From: Candidatus Thiosymbion ectosymbiont of Robbea hypermnestra
GTDB taxonomy: Bacteria > Pseudomonadota > Gammaproteobacteria > Chromatiales > Chromatiaceae
Length of the DNA stretch: 18,910 bases
NCBI GenBank assembly: GCA_020443945.1
Contig: JAIZWN010000759.1
Coordinates: 1-18,910 of the forward strand
Direction: 5' to 3'
Both the position numbers and the translations under genes were made by a program. Shown here piece after piece: positions 1 through 8,306 of this stretch. Position 1 is the stretch's first letter. The number at the start of each line of letters is the position of its first letter. The notes below the pieces were generated by a model. It had not been told where the DNA came from. It was given only the letters and a program-made list of their open reading frames with translations, and ran no database searches.

Positions 1-166
1 CTCCAACAACGGTTGCGTAGGTAAAGCACACACATGGCAAGACAGGTCAGACCGGCACCTTTTAAACCTGCTCCACCGCAGAGGCCTTCGAGGCCGAATA
101 GATGACAGCAACCTTTCCCTTCGCCAATCGGTGTTCTTTACCTTGCAAAACGGGATGGGTCCATAT

Positions 167-191
167 ATGCGGTGAGCGGAGCGAACCGCAT
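167..191. repeat. Short perfect inverted repeat
   Basis: ATGCGGT (167-173) pairs with ACCGCAT (185-191) around an 11-base loop. The right arm belongs to the word gcgaaccgcatc, whose inverse recurs at 298-309. No T-run follows on either strand, so I call it a repeat and not a terminator. Confidence 0.5.
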
Positions 192-246
192 CTTTCACAT
201 CGGGGAATAACCATTGGCGATGGCGTTCCCTTCGTTGATGCGGTTC

Positions 247-297
247 AATCATTCTTTGCGTTCCCTTTGCGCCCCTCGCGCCTTTGCGGTTCATTTT
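247..297. repeat. Degenerate tttgcg-word intergenic repeat
   Basis: The stretch contains successive variants of ctttgcg, tttgcgcc, cgcgcc and tttgcgg at roughly 10-base spacing. This low-complexity style recurs with different words at 4485-4554, 9555-9642 and 17481-17553. It is non-coding. It sits directly downstream of nrdA and could help terminate transcription, but no clean terminator is visible. Confidence 0.45.
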
Positions 298-338
298 GAT
301 GCGGTTCGCTACGCTTACTGCCCATCCTGCAATTCTAC
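298..338 (-). repeat. REP-like repeat, copy 1
   Basis: Read on the minus strand this unit contains aggatgggca, then aagcgtagcgaaccgcatc. A related unit with taggatg, ggcaaagc and tagcg words lies at 18854-18902 at the other end of the window. Short elements of the type GTAGGATGGGCAAAGCG are widespread between genes in gammaproteobacteria. Assignment to that class is by eye. Confidence 0.5.
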
Positions 339-353
339 ATTCCGTTGTGCCTT

Positions 354-3300
354 TTATTGGCAGGCATCGCACTCGGGGTCCAGGATGGAGCAGGTGTTGT
401 CTGTGGTGGTTCCGCTGTCCGGCGGTCCGGCGAGGTCGTTGCCGCCCACGGCGTTGAGCTGGCTGGCCCTGGCGGCGTCTTGCATGGTGGATTTTTCCAG
501 GTGGGTGGCGCCCAGGGAGCGCAGGTAGTAGGTGGTTTTGAGTCCCCGTACCCAGGCGAGTTTGTAGAGGTTGTCGAGTTTTTTGCCGCTGGGTTCGCTC
601 ATGTAGAGGTTGAGGCTTTGGGCCTGGTCGAGCCATTTCTGGCGGCGGCTGGCGGCCTCGACCAGCCACCGGGGGTCGATTTCGAAGGCGGTGGCGTAGA
701 GTTGCTTGAGTTCCTGGGGGATGCGGTCGATGGCCTGGACGGAGCCGTCGTAGTATTTGAGGTCGTTGACCATGACTTCGTCCCACAGGCCCCGTTCCTT
801 GAGGTCCCGGACCAGGTAGGGGTTGACGACGGTGAATTCCCCGGAGAGGTTGGATTTGACGAAGAGGTTCTGGTAGGTGGGCTCGATGGATTGGCTGACG
901 CCGACGATGTTGGAGATGGTGGCGGTGGGGGCGATGGCGAGGCAGTTGGCGTTGCGCATGCCGACGGTGCGGACGCGCTCGCGTAGGGTGTCCCAGTCCA
1001 GGGTGCTGCCGCGGTCCATTTGCAGGTAGCCGCCGCGGCCTTCCTCGAGCCGGGCGATGGAGTCGAGGGGGAGGATGCCCTGGCTCCAGAGGGAGCCCGC
1101 GAAGCTGGGGTAGCGCCCGCGTTCTTCGGCCAGGTCGGTGGAGGCCTGGATGGCCTGGTAGGAGACGAGCTCCATGGAGAGGTCGGCGAAGCGGACCGCC
1201 TCTTCGCCGGCATAGGGGATGCGCAGTTTGTAGAGGGCGTCCTGGAAGCCCAGGATGCCGAGCCCTACCGGACGGTGGCGCAGGTTGGCTCTCCGGGCCT
1301 GGGGCACGCTGTAGTAGTTGTAGTCGATAACATTGTCGAGCATGCGCATGGCGGTGCGCACGGTCTTGGCCAGGCGGTCCGTGTCCAGCCCCCGTTCGCC
1401 CACGTGGGCGGCCAGGTTGACCGAGCCGAGGTTGCAGACGGCGATTTCCTGGTCGTCGGTGTGCAGGCAGACCTCCGTACATAGGTTGGCGCTGTGGACC
1501 TGGCCCACGTGTTGGTTGGTGTAGCGCAGGTTGCAGGGGTCCTTGAAGGTGAGCCAGGGGTGGCCGGTCTCGAAGAGCATGCCGAGCATTTTGCGCCACA
1601 GGTCCTGGGCCTGGATGGTCTTGCTGATCCGCAGCTCGCCGCGGGCGGCCTTTTGTTCGTAGGCACGGTAGGCGTCCTCGAAGGCCTGGCCGGTGAGGTC
1701 GTGCAGGTCCGGGGTTTCGTCCGGGGAGAAGAGGGTCCAGGAGCCGTCCTCGGCGACCCGTTTCATGAAGAGGTCCGGCACCCAGTTGGCGGTGTTCATG
1801 TCGTGGGTGCGGCGGCGGTCGTCGCCGGTGTTTTTGCGCAGCTCCAGGAATTCCTCCACGTCGATGTGCCAGGTCTCCAGGTAGGCGCAGACGGCGCCCT
1901 TTCTCTTACCCCCGTTGTGGGCCAGGGCGGCGGCGGTCATGTAGGTCTCGTCGCCCTCGACCTCGAGGTCGTGGACTTGCGGTACGGGCCGCATGGGGGT
2001 AACGGACTCGACTCGGGTGAAAATCCAGTGACCCATGCGAAACCAGTTGTGCTTGGTGAGCGGCGGCACGCCGACCAGGCTGGCGATCGCGGGTACCGCC
2101 GGAATGCGTAGGTCGAAGGCACGTATCGTGCCGGTAAAAAGCACCGCGGAGCCGTCGCTACGGGCGCCCATGTGGGCATTGCCACGCTCCCGGTACTGCC
2201 CGGCGCAAGGGACGCCGAGACGCAGGAGTTGGTAGCGCAGGCCCTCGGCCAGGGTCGCGGAGGTGGAGGTGAAGTAGATTTCCTTGCCGCGCGAGACCCC
2301 GCCGTCGGTTTCCAACAGGCATTGAATAAGGGCCAGGGTCTGGTCGTGGGGGAGGTGACTGAAGCGGCGGGCGATGTGCTTGTTGCCGCCGGCGTTGTAG
2401 AGGTCCTCGTAGGTAAAGGGCAGGTGGGGCCGATCCGGCCCCACAAAGCGCCCCGTGGTGGCGTAGCGGGCCAGGCCACGACCGACGCTCCACTTGATCT
2501 GCAGGTAGGTGTCGCCGCGCCTGTTCTCCCAGTAGTGGATACCGCGGGTATCCAGATAGTCGCGTACGAATTGCAAATGCCCCTTGTCGCGACCGGGGTT
2601 GCCGGAAACGCCGAACTCCGAGCCGCGGGTCAGGTGGCCATCCCCGAGCAGGATCCCGTAGAAGCGGGCATCGTCTCGGGTCAGCCCCGAAACGGGAACG
2701 ATCTCGCCGGGGATCACCTGAGCCAGGTAATCACCGCGCGCGAGCCGGCCGGCCTCGATCCAACCGGGGTAGAAACGCCCGTTCTCGATCTGCCGCAAAG
2801 TGCGTTGGATGGACTGCTCCCTGGGCACGCCTGTGATGGCCCACAACGGATGGCCGGCGGTAACCTCCAGGTCTCTGACCGAGTGCTTGACCGCGACCCG
2901 CACCATGGGGGCATCGTGCTGTTCGTAGACGAAGTGCTCCGTGACCTGCCGATAATGGCCCCGCTGGCCGAGCATCAAGTCTCCCACCTCGACTTCGGCG
3001 AGCGGGCGGGGTCCGTCGGCGGTGAAGACGGCGGTGTTCGGCGCGAAGCATTGATTCACGGCCACCGCGGTGTCGTTGGCGACCTTGAGGAAGGGCACTA
3101 CTCCCTGGCTTTTGCCGTTGGTGCCCTTGATGTGGGCGCCCATGCCCCGCACCCGGGTCCAGTCGTTGCCCAGCCCACCGGCGAATTTGGATAGCAGGGC
3201 ATTGTCCTTGATGGCGCTGTAGATGCCGTCCAGGTCGTCCGGGACGCTGGTCAGATAACAGGAGCTGAGCTGGGGACGGGGGGTGCCGGCGTTGAACAGG

Positions 3301-4391
3301 GTGGGGGTGGAGCTCATGAAATCGAAGGAGGACAAGAGCCCGTAGAACTCGATGGCCCGTTCCTCGCGGTCGATCTCATTGATGGCCAGGCCCATGGCGA
3401 CGCGCATGAAAAATGCCTGGGGCAGCTCGAAACGGGTCCCCTGGGCGCTGTGGATGAAGTAGCGGTCGTAGAGGGTCTGGAGCCCGAGATAGCCGAAGGC
3501 GAGGTCGCGCTCGGGCGCCAGGGCGGCGCCCAGGCGTTGTAGGTCGTACTGGGTCAGGCGGTGGTCCAACAGCTCCAGGTCCACCGCCCGCCGAATGTAG
3601 GCCGCGAAGTAATCGCCGTACCGCTCCGCCAGATCCGCCTGGGTCGCCACCCCCGTAGCCAGCCCCAGAAAGTCCAGGGCCTCCCGGCGCAGGATGTCCA
3701 GCAGCAGGCGGGCGGCGACCAGGCCGTATTCCGGCTCCTGCTCGATCCGGGCGCGGGCGCTCATCACCAGGGCCTGGCTCACATCCGCCTCCTTGACCCC
3801 ATCGAACAGGTTACGGTGGGCGTCGTCCAGCACCCGCTGGTCGTCCACTGCCTCCAGGCCCCGACAGGCCTCCGCCACCAGGCGCTGCAACCGGGCCCGA
3901 TCCAGGGGGTGGACGCTGCCGTCGGCGTGGGTGACGCCGATCCGCGGCTCCTCCGGCGGCGCGGCGGCGGCCTTTTCGGCCCGCTCCCGGGCCCGCTCCT
4001 CCCGGTAGAGCACATAGCTGCGGGCCACCTTGTGCTCGCCGGCGCGCATCAGGGCCAGCTCCACCTGGTCCTGGATATCCTCGATATGCAGGGTGCCGCC
4101 GCCGGGCAGACGGCGCGTGAGGGCGGCCACCACCTGCTCCGTGAGGGTCCGCACCGTGTCATGGATACGGCTGGAGGCGGCGGCGTTGCCCCCCTCCACG
4201 GCGAGAAAGGCCTTGGTCATGGCCACCATGATCTTGTTAGGATCGAAGTGGGTGACCTCGGCGTTGCGTCGGATCACCTGCACCCGTCCGGGGGCGTGGG
4301 CGGCGATCTCGGCCCGCGGATCCCCCGGCGCAGCCTCGGGCGGGGGGCTGGTGGTATCCGGTGGAACGGCAAAAGGCGCTTCTGGGGCCAT
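354..4391 (-). CDS. nrdA: Ribonucleoside-diphosphate reductase, class I alpha subunit, interrupted by an intein
   Basis: This is the cytosolic large subunit that reduces ribonucleoside diphosphates to deoxyribonucleotides together with the radical-carrying NrdB. The precursor has 1345 residues; without the intein (448-826) it is 966, the size of Pseudomonas-type NrdA. Two ATP-cone domains lie at about 36-128 and 150-235. The active-site cysteine of the first motif is C378 (in QLSSCYL). N969, C971 and E973 form the NLCTE motif, and C986 is the partner cysteine (EIAVCNLGS). The radical-transfer tyrosine pair is Y1288-Y1289 (TTYYLRS). The C-terminal tail ends in the redox pair C1341-x-x-C1344. 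I chose the ATG at 4391 because GAGGAGG precedes it by four bases; the open frame continues upstream to 4604 but there runs through intergenic repeat sequence. I found no NrdR box by eye. No nrdB is adjacent within the window. Confidence 0.97.
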   Translation of the reverse strand: MAPEAPFAVPPDTTSPPPEAAPGDPRAEIAAHAPGRVQVIRRNAEVTHFDPNKIMVAMTKAFLAVEGGNAAASSRIHDTVRTLTEQVVAALTRRLPGGGTLHIEDIQDQVELALMRAGEHKVARSYVLYREERARERAEKAAAAPPEEPRIGVTHADGSVHPLDRARLQRLVAEACRGLEAVDDQRVLDDAHRNLFDGVKEADVSQALVMSARARIEQEPEYGLVAARLLLDILRREALDFLGLATGVATQADLAERYGDYFAAYIRRAVDLELLDHRLTQYDLQRLGAALAPERDLAFGYLGLQTLYDRYFIHSAQGTRFELPQAFFMRVAMGLAINEIDREERAIEFYGLLSSFDFMSSTPTLFNAGTPRPQLSSCYLTSVPDDLDGIYSAIKDNALLSKFAGGLGNDWTRVRGMGAHIKGTNGKSQGVVPFLKVANDTAVAVNQCFAPNTAVFTADGPRPLAEVEVGDLMLGQRGHYRQVTEHFVYEQHDAPMVRVAVKHSVRDLEVTAGHPLWAITGVPREQSIQRTLRQIENGRFYPGWIEAGRLARGDYLAQVIPGEIVPVSGLTRDDARFYGILLGDGHLTRGSEFGVSGNPGRDKGHLQFVRDYLDTRGIHYWENRRGDTYLQIKWSVGRGLARYATTGRFVGPDRPHLPFTYEDLYNAGGNKHIARRFSHLPHDQTLALIQCLLETDGGVSRGKEIYFTSTSATLAEGLRYQLLRLGVPCAGQYRERGNAHMGARSDGSAVLFTGTIRAFDLRIPAVPAIASLVGVPPLTKHNWFRMGHWIFTRVESVTPMRPVPQVHDLEVEGDETYMTAAALAHNGGKRKGAVCAYLETWHIDVEEFLELRKNTGDDRRRTHDMNTANWVPDLFMKRVAEDGSWTLFSPDETPDLHDLTGQAFEDAYRAYEQKAARGELRISKTIQAQDLWRKMLGMLFETGHPWLTFKDPCNLRYTNQHVGQVHSANLCTEVCLHTDDQEIAVCNLGSVNLAAHVGERGLDTDRLAKTVRTAMRMLDNVIDYNYYSVPQARRANLRHRPVGLGILGFQDALYKLRIPYAGEEAVRFADLSMELVSYQAIQASTDLAEERGRYPSFAGSLWSQGILPLDSIARLEEGRGGYLQMDRGSTLDWDTLRERVRTVGMRNANCLAIAPTATISNIVGVSQSIEPTYQNLFVKSNLSGEFTVVNPYLVRDLKERGLWDEVMVNDLKYYDGSVQAIDRIPQELKQLYATAFEIDPRWLVEAASRRQKWLDQAQSLNLYMSEPSGKKLDNLYKLAWVRGLKTTYYLRSLGATHLEKSTMQDAARASQLNAVGGNDLAGPPDSGTTTDNTCSILDPECDACQ
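1914..3050 (-). other. Intein with LAGLIDADG homing endonuclease inside NrdA
   Basis: This 379-residue in-frame insertion sits exactly between Gln and Gly of the conserved NQ|GGKRKGA site; removing it restores an ordinary NrdA. It begins with Cys1 (CFAPNTAVFTADG, block A). Block B is TAGH with T64 and H67. Two LAGLIDADG motifs are present, FYGILLGDGHL at 130-140 and LIQCLLETDGG at 241-251, with candidate catalytic acids D137 and D249. Block F is HDLEVEGDETY (360-370), and the C-terminus is ALAHN with the terminal His-Asn. The N-terminal chemistry and both endonuclease motifs look intact. The residue after Asn is Gly, not Cys, Ser or Thr, confirmed at the codon level (GTG-GTT-CCC read on the plus strand). 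Splicing must therefore use a non-canonical last step or be inefficient. Confidence 0.93.
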
Positions 4392-4395
4392 GCGG

Positions 4396-4402
4396 CCTCC
4401 TC
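4396..4402 (-). promoter_or_regulatory. Strong ribosome binding site of nrdA
   Basis: GAGGAGG lies four bases upstream of the ATG at 4391. It decides the start in favour of MAPEAPF over the longer open frame beginning at 4604. Confidence 0.8.
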
Positions 4403-4484
4403 GGGTGCTCGCTGTGGTGGTTTTTCGGGATCCGCTACCGGTCCCCATAACAAAGGGGGTAGTTTTGTGATCTGTGATTTTGAA

Positions 4485-4554
4485 TCCGCAGATTACGCAG
4501 ATTCTCGCCGATGAAAAAACGCAGTAATCCGTGAAAATCGGCGTAACCTGCGGA
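4485..4554. repeat. Palindromic gattacgcag-type intergenic repeat
   Basis: TCCGCAGATTACGC (4485-4498) pairs, with one mismatch, with GCGTAACCTGCGGA (4541-4554). The interior contains further degenerate copies (gcagatt, cgccgat, gcagtaatccg, atcggcg). It resembles the degenerate-word hairpins at 9555-9642 and 17481-17553 in structure but not in sequence. Confidence 0.6.
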
Positions 4555-4748
4555 CAACCATGATGGTGAGGGGAGGTCTCTACGCCAAATCCCGGAAACC
4601 ACAAATCTAAGACACCACCCCTTGGGTTTCGGGGGATTTGAGATAACTCCCGACGGTTGGAGGTCGAGGTCCGGGCGATTGGCGTTCATGATCTTGTCCA
4701 GGTCCCCTATGTACTGGTGGACGGATTAGAGGCGGGCCATCCGGGCAG

Positions 4749-7700
4749 CTATTTCAGACCGGCCAATCCGATTGCGGCTTGGAAGGCCTCGGCATAGTCC
4801 CGGTTGGTCTGGTGGCTGAAAAACCGAGTGACCGCGTTCTTGGCGCCTGAGTCCTGGATCTGCATCGCCTGTAGGATGTCCCGCTCGCGGAATCGAATTC
4901 GGGTCTTGTCAGGCTTACCGGCCTCTTCCGCACGGATGAGGCTGAGTGCGAACAGCGCGCGCAACATGCGCAGGCGTTTCTCGTCCGGCTCAAGGGATAG
5001 GAAGCCCGTCCAGCCGGACCCCGGCAGCAACATGATCCGCCGGGAAAAGAGCCGGTTTTTCTCCGGTGCCTTGAATAGCTGCCGGAACCGGTCTCCGAGG
5101 TCGAAATTGCCGCCCGCGATCAACCGGCCAAGCCGAATGGGATAGCTACTCAGGTATTCAGCACCATTGGACAGCAGAGTTTTTCGCAATGGTGGGGGAA
5201 ATTCGACCCGAGCGGCGGGCGATGTGGGGTCTTGGAGACTGACAAAGAAGGCGACGGTGAATCGGGTTTCCGGGTCGAGATGTACACTCCAATCCGGCGT
5301 GGTGGTGATGAGATTTGCGATGACCCGGAGGGTCTCTCGATTGTCCTTTTGGCTGTCCTTTGCGTCCAGGAGTTGCTTGAGCATGCCGTAACCCGGCTTT
5401 CCCTTCATGAACAGCGCCCGCCAACATCTGGCCGCGCCGAAGGCAATGACGCGCCTGTACTGCTCGGCCGATCGTGGCGGTTGGCATAGATACCCGACCA
5501 ACTCGGCGCGCCGATTGTCGGAGAAAGCACCCAAAGCATCCGTGATGCTTTTGGCTTTGGAATCACTTCCTGCCGGTATCAGACCGCCGAAATAGGCGGC
5601 CAATGGAGACCCAAGCACCTGTGCCAGCTCGCGGCGGATCGGGGATTGCTTGAGCTCACGGGTGGACTCCGACCAGGGCTCGGGAGGGTCGGTGCACGTC
5701 CAGGCAAGCAGACAAGCGCCCAGGCTGCGGGCCAACCCTTGGATGACTTTGAGCAAGGTTGGGTCGTCCTTTGTCAAGGCTCCGGGTGTACGCTCAGTCA
5801 ATGCTTCCAATCGATCGAGGATCTCCGTCACCGCTGCTCGGGGTGGTATCCCATGTTTCAGCCAGGTCTTGAGCAATTGGTCGAACAAATCCAAAAACCG
5901 CCGAGTGGTCTCGGGCAAGGGTTTGTAATCTTTGTTCTCCAGGATGGGTTGCAAGGTCGCGTTGAATATCGGCAGTAGCCGATGCTCCAGGTCGTGAAAC
6001 GCGGTGCCGATGCGTTTATCGGCGACGGCATCGAGGATACGTTGCCACAGGGCGTCGGCGAAGGTCCGGGACGGCTCGGCCTGCGGAATCGGCTGCGCGG
6101 GATCGGGGATTGCCTGGAGCAGATCGATAGCGACGAAGACGGGCTTCCGCTCGGGCGGGGCCAGGGTTTGCAGACAGCTCTCGCTCAGGATTTTCGAGGC
6201 GACCGCGAGCTTGGTCACGTCGATAGACTTGGCGACATCCTGATAGGCCGGTTGATAGCTGGACCACAGAAGGTTCAGAGTACTGGCCAGGTTGCGGCGG
6301 GACAAGTGCTGTTCGAGGATGCCTTGGATAGCAGCCGGCCAAACCGGGTCCTTGTGGTTGGCGTCCGGGGTCAGGGCCCACTGCCAATAACGACGTAGTG
6401 CTCCGTGCAGATATCCAGGGGAACCCTGCGGGAAACATGCCTGTAGGGTGGTAACGTCGTCGAGGCGGATGCCGAATGACTCCTGGGCGACAATGCGGGC
6501 CGCCTCGCCCAGCCCCGCCAGCGCCTCCGGCGGGGACTGGTTGGTCCAGTGGTAATGCCGGGTTGCGATCCAAATGATGGCAAGGGTCTCGGTGACCGAG
6601 GTTGCCAAGGACTTCGAGTCGCCGGGCCGTGGCTTGAGCAGCGCCGGATAGGCCTCAGCGAGCCCGAGCAGCGAGCGGGGGTAAAGGACAAGGAGCTGAT
6701 CGGCCTGGGCGCGCAGATTCGTGAGGCGGCGGTCGAAGGCGTCACTACTCCGGATCCGATCCACCCGTTCCGCGGCTTCCGGGGATTCGGTCCTTGCGTA
6801 GCGGATGACCTTGGCGACGGCGCCGAGCTCCGAGAAATCCCTGAACCGGCCCAGCTCGATATCGGGCGAATCGGGGGGTAGGTAGTCCATTGGGTTTAGG
6901 TTCTTGATAGCCGAGCACAGCTTTCGGTACTTTTGATACTCCAGCAGTGGCGACGTACTGAGAGTGGACCAGCGCAGAATGGCGCGTTTGTGGGTCTCCG
7001 GGGCGTTCCGCACGGCCGAGCGCCAAGCCTGGATCCAGTAAAACGCCTGTTGGTACAGCACCTGCTCATCACCATCCGTGTCGATCAAGCTGGCAAGTCC
7101 GATCAGGGCCCTGGCCACACCTGGGCGATTCTTTCCACCGGCGATGTCGTCGAGCCGTTGGGTCAGACAAGCAATCCATGAGGCCCCCGTTTCAGGGTGG
7201 TGCAGTTCGGGTTGCTTCGGAGGGCCTTGCCGCTTGCCGTCGAGCCAGTCTTCGAGCTCCCGGATAGTACCTTGGGCAACCAGCCAGTCGATGACCTCCC
7301 GAATGCGTTTCCGCGCCGCAATTCCGCCGCCCGCGGGTTGTGGCTCGGTCAGGCGTTGCATGGCCTCGCCGAGGTACTGGTCGTGCCGTGTCTGTGCCTC
7401 CCAGTAGGATTGCCAGCGTGCCTGATCCGTGTCGGGCTCCTGATCCAGCAATTGCAGGGCCGCTTGCGCGAAAAAGCTTGGGGCCTTTGCGGGCGGCAGC
7501 GCCGGGGCGTCGGGGAGGTATTGGAGCGCGAAGGGGGTCTGGGGCTCTCGAAAGCCCGCGGCCGCGGTCAGGTAGATCCGGAGCGGGCGCGGCAGCAGGG
7601 CCGCGGTGCAGGCCAGGGCGCGCAGAAAGGTGGCAAGGGTATCGATACGGTCGGCACCGCCGATAAGCAGGTTGGTGTCCGGATTCTCCACCGCCGCCGC

Positions 7701-8306
7701 CAGGCGCCACAGCAGATTTCCCGGCGGTGGCAACGGGCCTTGCCCACAGGGGGGGATCTCCGGCAATTGCGCGGGGCCGAATGCGGCCATTGGGTGATCG
7801 CCGCGTTTATGGAAATCGATCGTATCGGGCTCCGCGCGCAGCCAGCGATCGGCATTGGCGAGCAGCCGCGGCGCATGTCGGTTCCAACCGGCTTCTTGGA
7901 AGGCGAACGAGACCAGCTGGGTGTGGGTGCGTCCGAGCCCGCCATCGCCCTGTTCCGGGCGGGCGCGCAGCCGGGTGGCGACCATGTAGCGCTGTCCATC
8001 GCAACTGCACGGGGAGAAGTAGAGCGCGCCTTCTCGGGTCTGTGCGGGGTGGACCAGCGCGGTAGGCGAAGTCGAGCCGAGTTGGACGGGATAGACGGAA
8101 CAAGCGTCGTTGCGCGGTGATTCGGGTTGCTCAATGGGACCCGGCGTCTCGATGGGCCGACAGTAGGCCAGCAGCCAGTCCGGCATTCGCTGGCTGATAC
8201 TGGTGGGGCAGTGCTCGAAGCTGGGCTCCACTGGTCCACCAGGTTGTTGCACCACCTTGCCATAGACAAAGCGGTAGGCACGGATCGGGAATGATGTCTC
8301 GCTCAC
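4749..8306 (-). CDS. GTPase-associated protein 1 (GAP1)-like large protein
   Basis: This is a predicted soluble protein of 1185 residues. It most likely starts at the GTG at 8306, whose GTGA overlaps the stop of the GTPase gene by 4 nt, which implies translational coupling and a partnership. The N-terminal 170 residues include a YMVATRLRARPEQ strand, a GRTHTQLVSFAF segment and conserved tryptophans. Residues of about 200-275 contain NTNLLIGGADRIDTLATFL and LLPRPLRIYLT. This arrangement (a GRxxx-LVSFAF region, then a helical stretch ending in LPxxLRxxLT) recalls the N-terminal part of GAP1-family proteins encoded beside TRAFAC/DO-type GTPases. The remaining 900 residues are mostly helical, with no catalytic motif, membrane segment or signal peptide that I recognise. 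The family assignment is from remembered pattern, not a search. The gene itself is certain; its role as a GTPase effector or regulator is inferred. Confidence 0.55.
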   Translation of the reverse strand: MSETSFPIRAYRFVYGKVVQQPGGPVEPSFEHCPTSISQRMPDWLLAYCRPIETPGPIEQPESPRNDACSVYPVQLGSTSPTALVHPAQTREGALYFSPCSCDGQRYMVATRLRARPEQGDGGLGRTHTQLVSFAFQEAGWNRHAPRLLANADRWLRAEPDTIDFHKRGDHPMAAFGPAQLPEIPPCGQGPLPPPGNLLWRLAAAVENPDTNLLIGGADRIDTLATFLRALACTAALLPRPLRIYLTAAAGFREPQTPFALQYLPDAPALPPAKAPSFFAQAALQLLDQEPDTDQARWQSYWEAQTRHDQYLGEAMQRLTEPQPAGGGIAARKRIREVIDWLVAQGTIRELEDWLDGKRQGPPKQPELHHPETGASWIACLTQRLDDIAGGKNRPGVARALIGLASLIDTDGDEQVLYQQAFYWIQAWRSAVRNAPETHKRAILRWSTLSTSPLLEYQKYRKLCSAIKNLNPMDYLPPDSPDIELGRFRDFSELGAVAKVIRYARTESPEAAERVDRIRSSDAFDRRLTNLRAQADQLLVLYPRSLLGLAEAYPALLKPRPGDSKSLATSVTETLAIIWIATRHYHWTNQSPPEALAGLGEAARIVAQESFGIRLDDVTTLQACFPQGSPGYLHGALRRYWQWALTPDANHKDPVWPAAIQGILEQHLSRRNLASTLNLLWSSYQPAYQDVAKSIDVTKLAVASKILSESCLQTLAPPERKPVFVAIDLLQAIPDPAQPIPQAEPSRTFADALWQRILDAVADKRIGTAFHDLEHRLLPIFNATLQPILENKDYKPLPETTRRFLDLFDQLLKTWLKHGIPPRAAVTEILDRLEALTERTPGALTKDDPTLLKVIQGLARSLGACLLAWTCTDPPEPWSESTRELKQSPIRRELAQVLGSPLAAYFGGLIPAGSDSKAKSITDALGAFSDNRRAELVGYLCQPPRSAEQYRRVIAFGAARCWRALFMKGKPGYGMLKQLLDAKDSQKDNRETLRVIANLITTTPDWSVHLDPETRFTVAFFVSLQDPTSPAARVEFPPPLRKTLLSNGAEYLSSYPIRLGRLIAGGNFDLGDRFRQLFKAPEKNRLFSRRIMLLPGSGWTGFLSLEPDEKRLRMLRALFALSLIRAEEAGKPDKTRIRFRERDILQAMQIQDSGAKNAVTRFFSHQTNRDYAEAFQAAIGLAGLK

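Larger units (their letters stand above)
1..353. other. Non-coding, repeat-bearing region downstream of nrdA
   Basis: I see no convincing gene here. Reading frame 2 is open from the left edge to about 173, but its translation shows no recognisable motif. The stretch holds a small hairpin (167-191), a run of degenerate tttgcg words (247-297) and a REP-like unit (298-338). The words gatgcggttc (237-246) and gatgcggttcgc (298-309) are direct repeats, and 298-309 is the inverse of gcgaaccgcatc at 181-192. No nrdB follows nrdA within the 353 bases available, so the small subunit gene lies outside the window or elsewhere. Confidence 0.6.
4392..4748. other. Intergenic region upstream of nrdA
   Basis: These 357 bases separate the end of the GAP1-like gene from nrdA, both on the minus strand. 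The region should carry the nrdA promoter, but no clear -35/-10 pair stands out. It contains the palindromic repeat at 4485-4554, which could also end transcription of the upstream operon. No small gene is supported. Confidence 0.6.

Noticed and set aside
2..173. Partial gene entering from the left edge in frame 2
   Set aside because: The open stretch of about 57 codons shows no recognisable motif and ends in repeat sequence, so there is not enough to support a coding call.
345..4514. Several long open frames on the plus strand opposite nrdA
   Set aside because: They are low-complexity antisense translations (rich in Gly, Val, Glu, Asp, Arg) of a gene with clear conserved motifs on the minus strand, as expected in GC-rich coding DNA.
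4392..4604. N-terminal extension of NrdA to an ATG at 4604
   Set aside because: The extra 71 codons translate repeat-bearing intergenic DNA, and a strong ribosome binding site sits before the ATG at 4391.
4392..4748. NrdR box upstream of nrdA
   Set aside because: I looked for the ACAC-AT-rich-GTGT palindrome on both strands and saw no convincing match by eye.
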